From the NCBI GenBank assembly GCA_016794665.1, contig JAEUHB010000192.1, forward strand, positions 1 to 39,067: a DNA stretch of 39,067 nucleotides. Direction: 5' to 3'. The translations under genes were made by a program, and so were the position numbers. The DNA is from Opitutaceae bacterium. Lineage in GTDB: Bacteria; Verrucomicrobiota; Verrucomicrobiia; Opitutales; Opitutaceae. This document shows, piece after piece, positions 17,748-27,800 of this stretch (position 1 is the first letter of the stretch; every line of letters begins with the position of its first letter). The notes under the pieces were generated by a model. That model saw nothing but the letters and a program-made list of their open reading frames with translations, had not been told where the DNA came from and ran no database searches.

Positions 17748-18288
17748 GGCATTCGGCGAGGTCTACATGCTGGCGCAAAGCCGCGAGCGCGTAGCGATAG
17801 CGGGACGCGGCGGTGTTGGGCGAAAGCCCCAGCTCGCGCGCGATCTGTTCAAAGGTGAGTTCGCCCCAAATCTTGAGCACGAGCACCTCCCGCTGCTCGG
17901 CCGGTAGACGTTTGAGCGCAGACTCGAGCAGCGCGCGGCGTTCGTCGCCGGCATCCAGTGCCTGAGAAAAGAGAGCCGGCTCATCGGCCAGCGCCCGCTC
18001 TTCCCGGGCCGCACGCCGGCCTTCGCGCCGCGCGAGGTCCAAAGCCGCCCGTCGCACCGAGGTGACGAGCAGCGCCATCGGCTCGCCGGGCAAGCCACGT
18101 TGGTGGCGCCAGAAACGCACGAAGGCTTCCTGCACCACGTCCTCGGCATCAGCGAGCGAGCGCGTCCACTGCCGCGCGCAAAGCAGCAGTTTCGGGCCTT
18201 GGAGCTGAAACCAGGATTTCCATGATTCATGATCGGGCAAAATCTCCATGCAGTCGTGGCGGAGCAGTGTTTGCCTGAAGAGCGTCAT
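17740..18288 (-). CDS. ECF-type RNA polymerase sigma factor
   Basis: This is an extracytoplasmic-function sigma-70 factor. From the chosen ATG (MTLFRQ) the protein has 182 residues. Region 2 is at about 25-60 (SLADAEDVVQEAFVRFWRHQ, the DAEDVVQEAF core). Region 4 is at about 125-178 (LPAEQREVLVLKIWGELTFEQ, then a helix-turn-helix IARELGLSPNTAASRYRYALAALR). A second in-frame ATG at 18249 gives 169 residues. Starts further upstream read through a terminator hairpin and are rejected. A tandem TGACCA repeat (18332-18337 and 18340-18345) lies 44-57 bp upstream of the start and could be part of its control region. Confidence 0.87.
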   Translation of the reverse strand: MTLFRQTLLRHDCMEILPDHESWKSWFQLQGPKLLLCARQWTRSLADAEDVVQEAFVRFWRHQRGLPGEPMALLVTSVRRAALDLARREGRRAAREERALADEPALFSQALDAGDERRALLESALKRLPAEQREVLVLKIWGELTFEQIARELGLSPNTAASRYRYALAALRQHVDLAECHG

Positions 18289-18350
18289 GAGCCCCGGTGT
18301 TTGTCTGTGCGCCGGCAGAAAAGTGTCGCGCTGACCACTTGACCAGTCTC

Positions 18351-18389
18351 GCCAAAAATAAAAAGGGGCCCGGATTGCTCCGGGCCCCT
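18351..18389 (-). terminator. Intrinsic terminator of the small membrane protein gene
   Basis: A perfect 11-bp GC-rich stem (18364-18374 with 18379-18389, TTGC loop) is followed on the minus strand by a T-rich tract (complement of AAAAATAAAA). It lies 27 bp past the stop of the small gene at 18416 and separates it from the sigma-factor operon. Confidence 0.8.
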
Positions 18390-18415
18390 GTTGCAGGTTG
18401 GTGTATAGACCGCGC

Positions 18416-18595
18416 TTAACTGCGGCCGAACAGGCTCCTCCACGTGATGCGGTATTCCAGGGCCGCGATGCGGAGCACCACAAGCACGGCCGCGAAGCCC
18501 ACGATCGCCTCCACGGGGAGGGATCCAGCGAAGAAAAGCACGAGCGCGGCTGCCAGAAGGCCGAAGGGGACCGCTAGGATGATGTTCTTATTCAT
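18416..18595 (-). CDS. Small two-helix membrane protein
   Basis: This 59-residue protein (MNKNIILAVPFGLLAAALVLFF...) has two membrane helices (about 5-24 and 28-45) and a short basic C-terminus (ALEYRITWRSLFGRS). No family is recognised. It is divergent from the LysR regulator, with the regulator's candidate operator 76-112 bp upstream, and it has its own strong terminator. Together these support a genuine, probably LysR-controlled gene. An in-frame start at 18643 would add 16 polar residues and is less likely. Confidence 0.65.
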   Translation of the reverse strand: MNKNIILAVPFGLLAAALVLFFAGSLPVEAIVGFAAVLVVLRIAALEYRITWRSLFGRS

Positions 18596-18670
18596 TGTTT
18601 TGTCTTGGTTGTCGCCAACCCGAATCCGGGCTGACGGCCTCATACTACGGCATTCTCATCAATAGTTGAA

Positions 18671-18707
18671 ATCGCAGCTTCCTATCATTCCAATAGCATA
18701 TACCTAT
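18671..18707. promoter_or_regulatory. OxyR-type operator overlapping the LysR start codon
   Basis: Four quarter-sites lie at exact 11-bp steps: ATCG (18671), CTAT (18682), ATAG (18693) and CTAT (18704). They match the OxyR tetramer consensus ATAG-N7-CTAT-N7-ATAG-N7-CTAT at 15 of 16 quarter-site bases. The last CTAT runs into the ATG of the regulator at 18706, a position suited to autorepression. The site also sits upstream of the divergent small membrane gene, where a LysR regulator would be expected to activate. Confidence 0.65.
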
Positions 18708-19614
18708 GGAACTGCACCAACTTCGCTATTTTGTGGCGGTGGCCGAAACCGGCAATTTCACCCGCGCCTCCGAACGCAGCCGTGTCGCGCAACCCTCACT
18801 CAGCCAACAGATCATCAAGCTGGAGACGGAAGTGGGGCATAAGCTCTTTCACCGGCTGGGTCGCAAAGCCGTGCTGACTGAGGCCGGCACCGCTTTTCTG
18901 GAGCGGGCCAAGCGCATTCTATTCGAGGTTGAAAACGCCGCCAAGGAGCTCGGCGACCATCCGAGCCTCGGTCGGCGCATCGCCGTGGGCGCCGTGCAAA
19001 CAGTGATGCCCTACCTCATCACGCCTCTGCTCGCTGCTCTCCGCAAGACACACACCAACCTGCTGGTCGACGCGCAGGAGGACTTTCGCAGCAACCTCGT
19101 CCGCGCGGTCGTCGACGGCGACCTCGATCTCGCGGTGGTGCCGCTGCCCGTGAAGGAACACCGCGTGGCAATCGAGCCACTGCTCGCCGAGCCGTTGCTC
19201 CTCGTCGTCGGCAACACCCACCCGATCGCGAGCCGCTCCGAAATCAGCGTGGGCGACCTGAGCGGCGAGACATTCGTCTCCCTGGGCGACTCCAGCTCGC
19301 TCGCGGCGCAAATCCGGGCGTTTTTCGGCGACCAGAAGTTTCAGCCCCGCATCGGCCACCGCTGCGCGCAGGTGGCGACCCTGAAGCAGTTCGTCGCCGC
19401 CGGGCTCGGGATCTCGCTGCTCCCTGAGCTCGCGCGCCAGCCCGGCGACCGCGACACCCTCACCTACCTGCGGCTCACCGGCAGCGAACTCACCCGCGAG
19501 CTCGTCGTGATCCGGCACCTCCAGCGCTACCAAAGCCGCGGCGCCGAACAGTTCCTCGCGCAACTGCGCGCGCACGTGAGCACCCACGAGGCCGCCCGCA
19601 CCGCCCCGGCGTGA
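18706..19614 (+). CDS. LysR-type regulator, OxyR-like but lacking the redox cysteines
   Basis: This 302-residue LysR-family protein has a winged helix-turn-helix at 1-60 (MELHQLRYFVAVAETGNFTR, then VAQPSLSQQIIKLE), a linker helix and a periplasmic-binding-protein-like effector domain from about 92. Its overall resemblance is to the OxyR group (GDLDLAVVPLP, AEPLLLVVGNTHPIA, VATLKQFVAAGLGISLLPELA). The position matching E. coli OxyR Cys199 falls in a Ser-rich stretch (GDSSSLAAQ, about 194-202), the Cys208 position is aromatic, and the only cysteine is C220. Peroxide sensing by a disulfide is therefore unlikely. No Shine-Dalgarno is visible because the operator occupies that space. Alternative assignment: another LysR subgroup with a small-molecule effector. 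Confidence 0.85.
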   Translation: MELHQLRYFVAVAETGNFTRASERSRVAQPSLSQQIIKLETEVGHKLFHRLGRKAVLTEAGTAFLERAKRILFEVENAAKELGDHPSLGRRIAVGAVQTVMPYLITPLLAALRKTHTNLLVDAQEDFRSNLVRAVVDGDLDLAVVPLPVKEHRVAIEPLLAEPLLLVVGNTHPIASRSEISVGDLSGETFVSLGDSSSLAAQIRAFFGDQKFQPRIGHRCAQVATLKQFVAAGLGISLLPELARQPGDRDTLTYLRLTGSELTRELVVIRHLQRYQSRGAEQFLAQLRAHVSTHEAARTAPA

Positions 19615-19654
19615 CCGTTGCGCTTTGCCAAAATTCACCAACCATCCGCCCTCC

Positions 19655-22198
<2,544 letters not shown>

Positions 22199-22211
22199 CC
22201 AAAAAAGCCAA

Positions 22212-22237
22212 GGCGGGGCCGCTTTCGCGACCCCGCC
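22212..22237. terminator. Hairpin after the U32 gene
   Basis: A stem of 7 plus 3 bp with one internal mismatch (22212-22222 with 22227-22237, loop TTTC) lies 14 bp past the stop. The T tract is only on the minus-strand side (complement of the AAAAAA at 22201-22206), so as a plus-strand terminator it is imperfect. Confidence 0.4.
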
Positions 22238-22419
22238 AGGTCCAGCTTCAACTCAACAATCCGTCGGGCTAAGCCCGCGCGAACTGTTGCATCAGTTCGA
22301 CCAAGCCCGTCGGCGCAGGTTCCGCTGGTTTCCATTTTCCCGTCCACCCCGGCTGGCCAAGGCCGGTCTTTTCTTGTGTCGAGTTCGTGCCGAAAACCAC
22401 CTACCTCCCTGCCACGCCC

Positions 22420-23637
22420 ATGCCCACCCCCGTCACCACCCCGCCGCTCGCCGCCAGCGGGACCGCCAAGGCCAATGACCTCGAAATCAAGGACGCCCAC
22501 CTGATTTTCAGCTCCGTCTGGCGGGACCTCGAGGCCGATGTGGGGCGCGAGAACCTGCGCTTCCCCAAGGAGATCATCCTCCTCGGCGGTGCGCCGGGGG
22601 CGGGCAAGGGCACCAACACCGCCTTCATCACCAAGACCCGTGGCCTCACCTGCCCGCCCATCGTCGTCAGCGCCCTGCTCGATTCCCCCGAGGCCCGCGC
22701 GCTCAAGAACGCCGGCAACATGGTCGGCGACCGCGAGGTCATCGGCCTGCTCCTCCGGCAGCTCCTCCGCCCGGAATACGGCGACGGCGTCATCCTCGAC
22801 GGCTTCCCCCGCACCAAGGTGCAGGTCGAGTGCCTCAAGCTCCTGTTCGACCGGATGCAGGCCTTGCGCAGCGAGTTCTACGACACACCGCTCAGCATCC
22901 ATTTCCGCCAGCCGACGATCCACATCATGGTGCTCTTTGTCGACGAGCGCGAGTCGGTGAACCGCCAGCTCAAGCGCGGCAAGGAGACGGTCGCGCACAA
23001 CGAGGAGGTCCGCCGCTCCGGCATCGGCGAGCTGCGCGAGGACCGCCCCACCGACCACGACGAGAAGCTCGCGCAGCGCCGCTACCGCGTCTTCAAAGAG
23101 CAGACGTGGGAGGCCCTGCAGTCCCTGAAGGAGATCTTCCACTACCACTTCATCAACGCGCAGGGTTCCTTCGAGGAGGTGGAGCAGAACATCCTGCGCG
23201 AGCTCGAATACCAGAGCACGCTCGAGCTCGATCCGCGCACCGTTGATCGCCTCCGCGGCGTGCCGGTCGCCAGCGAGATCATCATCGGCGCGCGCCAGCA
23301 GCTCGTGAAGCGCCTCGACGCCTACGAGCTCGAGCAGGGCGAGCTCTTCGAGCAGGTCGTGGGCTTCATCGAGAAGAAGATCATGCCCATCGTGAAGCGC
23401 CACGCGATCTCCGGCGTGGCCCAGGTCAACGCGGAGGATCCCGTGCTCGACGCGCCGATCGCGCTGGCCATGCTCATCGACGTCTTTTCCGAACGCGGCT
23501 ACCACGCCGTGGTGGACCTGCACCGCATCGAGGTGCCCGAGAAGTTCGACGTCCGCACCGGCCAGATCACCTGCCGCATGAAGAAGGTGTTCCGCATCCA
23601 GATCCGCTTCCCCGGATCGGAGATTCGCCGCGGATAG
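22420..23637 (+). CDS. Adenylate-kinase-like NMP kinase with long C-terminal extension
   Basis: This cytoplasmic nucleoside monophosphate kinase of the adenylate kinase family has 405 residues. The P-loop GGAPGAGKGT lies at 56-65. NMP-binding elements follow, including GDREVIGLLLRQLL (about 106-119) and the family hallmark ILDGFPRT (about 127-134). A LID-like region rich in Arg lies at about 190-225 (RGKETVAHNEEVRRSG, REDRPTDHDEKLAQRRYRVF). Adenylate kinases normally end near 220 residues. Here an uncharacterised domain of about 160 residues follows (EELEYQSTLELDPRTVDRL region onward). An in-frame GTG at 22387 is an alternative start. A 7-bp hairpin (23683-23702) lies downstream. Whether AMP is the true substrate is uncertain. 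Confidence 0.78.
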   Translation: MPTPVTTPPLAASGTAKANDLEIKDAHLIFSSVWRDLEADVGRENLRFPKEIILLGGAPGAGKGTNTAFITKTRGLTCPPIVVSALLDSPEARALKNAGNMVGDREVIGLLLRQLLRPEYGDGVILDGFPRTKVQVECLKLLFDRMQALRSEFYDTPLSIHFRQPTIHIMVLFVDERESVNRQLKRGKETVAHNEEVRRSGIGELREDRPTDHDEKLAQRRYRVFKEQTWEALQSLKEIFHYHFINAQGSFEEVEQNILRELEYQSTLELDPRTVDRLRGVPVASEIIIGARQQLVKRLDAYELEQGELFEQVVGFIEKKIMPIVKRHAISGVAQVNAEDPVLDAPIALAMLIDVFSERGYHAVVDLHRIEVPEKFDVRTGQITCRMKKVFRIQIRFPGSEIRRG

Positions 23638-23748
23638 TTTGGATGCCAGCCCCTGCCACGGGCTGAGCAGCCACACGCGTGTCACAGAAAAATTGTTCTG
23701 TGCGGTCGCGGGGCGCTGACGCAACCCATGCTCTACCCTTCGATTCTA

Positions 23749-23774
23749 GAGCGGTTCAAGTAAAGCTATAGCCG
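23749..23774 (+). repeat. IS630 left terminal inverted repeat
   Basis: It starts GAGCGGTTCAAG and ends CTATAGCCG. It pairs with 24726-24751 with four mismatches in 26 positions. The transposase stop codon lies inside it (23756-23758). Confidence 0.9.
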
Positions 23775-24696
23775 CAGGCGGCAAACCAGCCGCGTGCGTC
23801 AGCCGGGGTGACGGCGCGGAGGGCTTGGCCGATGGCGATTTGGAGTTCCGGGAGGGTCCGCGCTTCGGCGGCGCGCAACCGCACCTTCACCTTGCTCCAC
23901 AGCAGCTCGATGGGGTTCAAGTCCGGGGAGTAGGCGGGCAGGAAGCGGACTTCGGCGCCGGCTTGGGCGAGGAGCGCCAGCGTTTGCTCGTTCTTGTGTG
24001 CGCCGAGGTTGTCCAGAATGACGATGTCCTTTGGGCGCAGCGCGGGCACGAGCACCTCGCGCACATAGGCTTGGAAGACCGCGGTGTCGGTCGCCCCCTC
24101 GATGGTCATGCAGGCGCTGGTCCCGTCCAGCCGCACCGACGAGATCATGGTGGTGATCCGCCAGTGGCCGTGGGGCGCGTGGCAGACCAGCCGCTGGCCC
24201 TTCGGGGCACGACCGCGCAGGCGCGTCAGGTTGGTCTTGGCCGCCGACTCGTCGAGGAAGACGAGCCGGGCCGGGTCGAGGCCGCCTTGGCTCCGCCGCC
24301 ACCGCCGCCGCGCCCGGGCGACGTCGGGCCGGTCTTGCTCGGCCGCATGGAGCGTCTTTTTTTATATGTCAGCCCCAGCTTCACGCTCATCCAGTGGACC
24401 GCCGCCACCGTGCAGCCCAAGCCCAGCCGCGCCTTCAGCTCGGCCAGCGTCAGGTCGGGCTGCCGGGCGACCAACGCCTTCAGGCGCGGCCCGTGCTCAG
24501 GCAAGAGCCGCGGCTTGCGCCCGGAAAAGCGGTGCCGCGGGCGCAGGTCGCCGGTGCGGGCCCGCTGCGCCAGGAGCTTCTTCACCATCCCCAGCGACAC
24601 CTTGAAGCGCCGCGCTACTTCCTCCCGCGTGCCCTCAGCGGCGTCGTAGGCCGCCACGATGCTCTCCCGCAGGTCCAGCGACAGGGTTCGTCTCAT
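23756..24696 (-). CDS. IS630-family transposase (two frames joined by -1 frameshift)
   Basis: This DDE transposase is read in two overlapping frames. The first (from 24696) gives an N-terminal helix-turn-helix (EEVARRFKVSLGMVKKLLAQ) and reaches the A7 run at 24357-24363. A slip of -1 there continues in the frame ending at 23756, giving one protein of about 313 residues, normal for the family. I checked that this second frame has no stop from 24358 to 23756. Catalytic residues lie after the shift: the D of LVFLDESAAKTN, the second D of IVILDNLGAHK, and the E of SPDLNPIELLW. Without slippage the first frame runs into an Arg/Ser/Pro-rich nonsense tail ending at 24226. Confidence 0.9.
24357..24363 (-). 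promoter_or_regulatory. Programmed -1 frameshift site (A7) in the transposase
   Basis: On the minus strand this is A AAA AAA followed by G, a classical slippery heptamer. Re-reading the last A converts the reading YKKRRSM into YKKKTLHAAEQD and restores the IS630 catalytic domain. A sequencing error in the homopolymer is the alternative. Confidence 0.75.
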
Positions 24697-24725
24697 TCCT
24701 TGACCCTACCACACGCTCGGCAGTT

Positions 24726-24751
24726 CGGCTATAGTTATATTTGAAACGCTC
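24726..24751 (-). repeat. IS630 right terminal inverted repeat
   Basis: On the minus strand it starts GAGCGTTTCAAA and ends CTATAGCCG, matching the left repeat at 22 of 26 positions. The transposase start codon is 30 bp inside it. Confidence 0.9.
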
Positions 24752-24754
24752 TAG

Positions 24755-25181
24755 CGGACCCTTACGAACGATCGAATGGCCTGCCGATCATTTCGAAACA
24801 GGCCCGCAAAGGCCTACCATAGGTATCTTAAGGCTAAAGAATATTTCCATTCGGAGTGGATGAGTAGGCCCTGCTCCTTTTTGCAGGAATGAAGGCACCT
24901 CAAGTTACATAAAGCCTTGATTAACTGATTTTTGTTAGAATACACGCCAACAAACATACTTAAGGCGTCAGACCTTCTTACAGTGAGTCCACGTGTATCT
25001 TAAGATTACCTACAGGTCACCGGGCTGCTCGAAAGTTTTTAACCTATTCAGACAAACAACTTGCCGGTCCACATCGGAAAAACAGGCGCAATAGCGATTC
25101 CGGTCATGAATCTGCTACGGCCCTTTCCGGACTCGCGACGCCATTTCGGCCTCCGCGCTCCACCTCAACAGTCAGCTCTTC
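24755..25181. other. AT-richer non-coding region upstream of the glycan locus
   Basis: No convincing gene lies in these 427 bp, which are clearly lower in GC than the rest of the window. TATCTTAAG occurs twice (24824-24832 and 24996-25004), and a third CTTAAG lies at 24959-24964. A small stem with T-rich loop (CTCCTTTTTGCAGGA, near 24877-24891) is also visible. No tRNA or known riboswitch motif is recognised. It probably carries the promoter and regulatory sites of the downstream three-gene locus. Confidence 0.5.
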
Positions 25182-27800
25182 ATGGAAAAGCCGATCATAA
25201 TTGCTTCGCTCACAACAAAGGACGCTCCGCGCACGAAGACGCTAGAGAGCGGCCTCCGTTCGGCACGACTGGCCACGCAGCGGCGTGACACCTCGCGCAG
25301 TGCCGCCGTGACGAAGCGTGAGATTCCGCGAATTACAGGGAAGCATCTGGCGATAGGCGGTGAGCCATTCCTGATCAAGGGCGTGACCTACGGCACTTTC
25401 GCGGCGAACGACGAGGGCGAGCCTTATCCACCGCACGGGCAGATGAAGGAGGACTTCGCGCGAATGGCCGATACCGGGATTAACACCGTGCGGCTTTACA
25501 CGCCGCCCTCGGATCGCATGGCGGATCTCGCGGCGGCAAGCGGGCTCTTCCTCATTCCGGATATTTGCTGGGGGCCGCGGACGTGCGAGTGGGACTATGT
25601 CGAGTGGTGGAAAAAGGCCGTCGATCGCACTGCCGAGCAGGCGCGCCGCCTGCGCCATCACCCGGCGCTGCTCATGTTTTCAATCGGCAACGAGATCCCG
25701 CCCTTGATGGTCCGCTGGTATGGGCGCGCCCGCACGGAGGAGTATCTCCGGGTCCTGTATGACGCCGTCAAGGCCGAGGCCCCGGAATCAATCGTCACCT
25801 ACGTTAACCATCCGCCCACGGAGTATCTCAACCTGCCCTTCCTGGATGTCTTGTCGTTCAATGTTTACCTGAACCGCGAGTCGGACTTCCGCTCGTATCT
25901 GGCGCGGCTCCACAGCCTGGCGGGCGACCGGCCGCTCTTCCTGGGCGAACTCGGATTCGACAGCCAGGAATTTGGCGATGCGGAGCAGGCCCGCTACCTC
26001 GCGTGGCAGTTGCGCGCCGTCTTTGAGAAAGGCCTCTGCGGCGCAGCCGTCTATGCGTGGACCGACGAGTGGACGATCTTCGACTCGCAGATCAGCGGCT
26101 GGTCGTTCGGCCTCACCACGGCGGATCGCCGGCCGAAGCCAGCGCTCGCAGCCGTCCGCAAAGTTTTTTCCAACGACATCTACCGGCTGCGCTCCACGCC
26201 TTGGCCGAAGGTGAGCGTTGTGGTCGCCGCCTACAACGGCGCCGCCACGCTCGACGAGTGCCTGGCCGGCATCGCGCGCCTCGAATATCCCGATTACGAG
26301 CTCATCGTGATCGACGACGGCTCGACGGATGAGACCGCCGCCATCGCAGTGCGCCACGGGGTGCAACCCATCCGCGTGCCCAACGGCGGCCTCAGCCGCG
26401 CGCGCAACCTCGGCATCGAGGCGGCCAAGGGCGAAATCGTGGCGTTCATCGACAGCGACGCATATCCGGATCCTCACTGGCTCTACTACGTCGTCACCGC
26501 CTTGGAGGAAAAGGGCGGCGCCGCGGTCGGCGGCCCAAACCTCATCCCGCCGGGCGTCGGTTTCGTGGAGGAGTGCGTCGATTGCGCGCCGGGCAACCCC
26601 ACCCACGTCCTGCTCGACGACGAGCGCGCGGAGCACATCCCGGGCTGCAACATGGCTTATCGCAAGAGCGCGCTGCTCGAAATCGGGAATTTCGACCCCA
26701 CGCACCGCGCCGCCGGTGACGATGTGGACGTCTGCTGGAAGCTGCTCGTGCGCGGCCACACCATCGCGTTCAGCCCGAGCGGCGTGGTATTCCACCACCG
26801 CCGACCCACCGTGAAGGCTTTTCTCAAACAACAAAAAGGCTACGGCTACGCCGAGGCGCATCTCCAGCGCCGTTACCCGGGACGCTACAATTTCTTCGGC
26901 CACCAAGTCTGGCGCGGCCATGTCTACGACACCGTAAGCCACAGCATCCGCCAGCACGGGCTGCCCCTGCTGTTTCAATCCAGGGTGTATCAGGGCAGCT
27001 TTTGCGGAGAGCAGTTCCAATCCGTCTATCAGCCTTTCCTCAACTGGTGGATTCAGATCTTCACCGCGATCGAGTGGCAGGTCGTCACGCTGGGTCTGCT
27101 GCTGTCCGGCGCGCTCGGGCTTGCGATCGGCGGGACCGGCACGGTAGTCGCGCTGGCGCTCGGAGGCATCATGCTGGCCCTGTCGATCGCGAGCGCGATT
27201 CTCTGCGCCCGGCACGCGTGCTACCGCAAGCCGTGGCGCGGCGCCACTCGCTTCCGCGGCACCGCCTTGGTCGCATTCCTCCATTTTGTGCAACCCCTGT
27301 CACGCGCGGCGGGCCGGCTGCGCGGCTGGTGGGCGGAGCGCGGCACGCAATACCGCTATCCCGCCTCGCAGCGTCTCTACGGAAACCTCCTGCAGCGAGC
27401 GCAGTTGCTCGAGGGTCTGCAGGAGCACCTGCGCATGTGCGGCTGGATCGGCCGGCCGGCCGACGAGTGGAGCGAGCACGATCTCGAGATACCCGGGCCC
27501 GGTCCCTACCGGCTATTCATAACGACAGTCTATGAGGACGACGTCGCGCACTCCGTGCACTACCTGCGCTACCGGATCACGGCGGAAATGAAATGGTTCG
27601 CCCCGGTGGTCGTCGCCGGCATCGTGCTAGCGCTGGCCGGCATCGCACTGGCGCCAGCGTTTCTGCCGCTCGCGCCCGCTCTCCTTTTCATAGGCCGGAA
27701 GTTCCTCACCGCCAAGCGCTCGATGATCAACGCCATCTCCCAGCTCACGACCGAGTATGCCGGCGTGCTCGGCATGACCAAGGCGCAGGACGACTTCTGA
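25182..27800 (+). CDS. Glycoside-hydrolase-like / family-2 glycosyltransferase fusion membrane protein
   Basis: This 872-residue protein combines two enzyme domains. Residues about 45-330 form a TIM barrel of the GH2/GH5 (clan GH-A) type: GEPFLIKGVTYGTF, DTGINTVRLYTPP, then MFSIGNEIPP with the acid/base E171 and PLFLGELGFD with the likely nucleophile E256. Residues about 342-570 are a GT-A family-2 glycosyltransferase: VSVVVAAYNG, VIDDGSTDE (D378, D379), AFIDSDAYPD (D424, D426) and AGDDVDVCWK (D513, D514), then a KQQKGYGYAEAH segment. No QxxRW motif of cellulose synthases is seen. Membrane helices follow (about 632-676 and 805-842). It heads a locus with an ABC exporter and an acyltransferase. 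The N-terminal 45 residues are not signal-like, so the hydrolase domain may be cytoplasmic. Confidence 0.85.
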   Translation: MEKPIIIASLTTKDAPRTKTLESGLRSARLATQRRDTSRSAAVTKREIPRITGKHLAIGGEPFLIKGVTYGTFAANDEGEPYPPHGQMKEDFARMADTGINTVRLYTPPSDRMADLAAASGLFLIPDICWGPRTCEWDYVEWWKKAVDRTAEQARRLRHHPALLMFSIGNEIPPLMVRWYGRARTEEYLRVLYDAVKAEAPESIVTYVNHPPTEYLNLPFLDVLSFNVYLNRESDFRSYLARLHSLAGDRPLFLGELGFDSQEFGDAEQARYLAWQLRAVFEKGLCGAAVYAWTDEWTIFDSQISGWSFGLTTADRRPKPALAAVRKVFSNDIYRLRSTPWPKVSVVVAAYNGAATLDECLAGIARLEYPDYELIVIDDGSTDETAAIAVRHGVQPIRVPNGGLSRARNLGIEAAKGEIVAFIDSDAYPDPHWLYYVVTALEEKGGAAVGGPNLIPPGVGFVEECVDCAPGNPTHVLLDDERAEHIPGCNMAYRKSALLEIGNFDPTHRAAGDDVDVCWKLLVRGHTIAFSPSGVVFHHRRPTVKAFLKQQKGYGYAEAHLQRRYPGRYNFFGHQVWRGHVYDTVSHSIRQHGLPLLFQSRVYQGSFCGEQFQSVYQPFLNWWIQIFTAIEWQVVTLGLLLSGALGLAIGGTGTVVALALGGIMLALSIASAILCARHACYRKPWRGATRFRGTALVAFLHFVQPLSRAAGRLRGWWAERGTQYRYPASQRLYGNLLQRAQLLEGLQEHLRMCGWIGRPADEWSEHDLEIPGPGPYRLFITTVYEDDVAHSVHYLRYRITAEMKWFAPVVVAGIVLALAGIALAPAFLPLAPALLFIGRKFLTAKRSMINAISQLTTEYAGVLGMTKAQDDF

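Larger units (their letters stand above)
23749..24751 (-). mobile_element. IS630-family insertion sequence, complete
   Basis: This 1,003-bp element lies between the kinase gene and the glycan locus. It is bounded by 26-bp imperfect inverted repeats and flanked on each side by TA (23747-23748 and 24752-24753), the target duplication typical of IS630/Tc1-mariner elements. The matching bases extend through the flanking CTAG on both sides. It encodes one transposase on the minus strand, split by a programmed frameshift. No coding gene is interrupted. Both ends and the full catalytic set are present, so it may still be active. Confidence 0.92.

Noticed and set aside
24210..24356. Reading the transposase as a broken pseudogene
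   Set aside because: The frame change falls exactly on an A7 slippery run and the -1 frame is open and in register with the family catalytic domain, so programmed frameshifting is the better explanation.
25061..25288. A small plus-strand frame overlapping the start of the glycan synthase gene
   Set aside because: It overlaps a supported gene in another frame and has no motif or ribosome-binding site.
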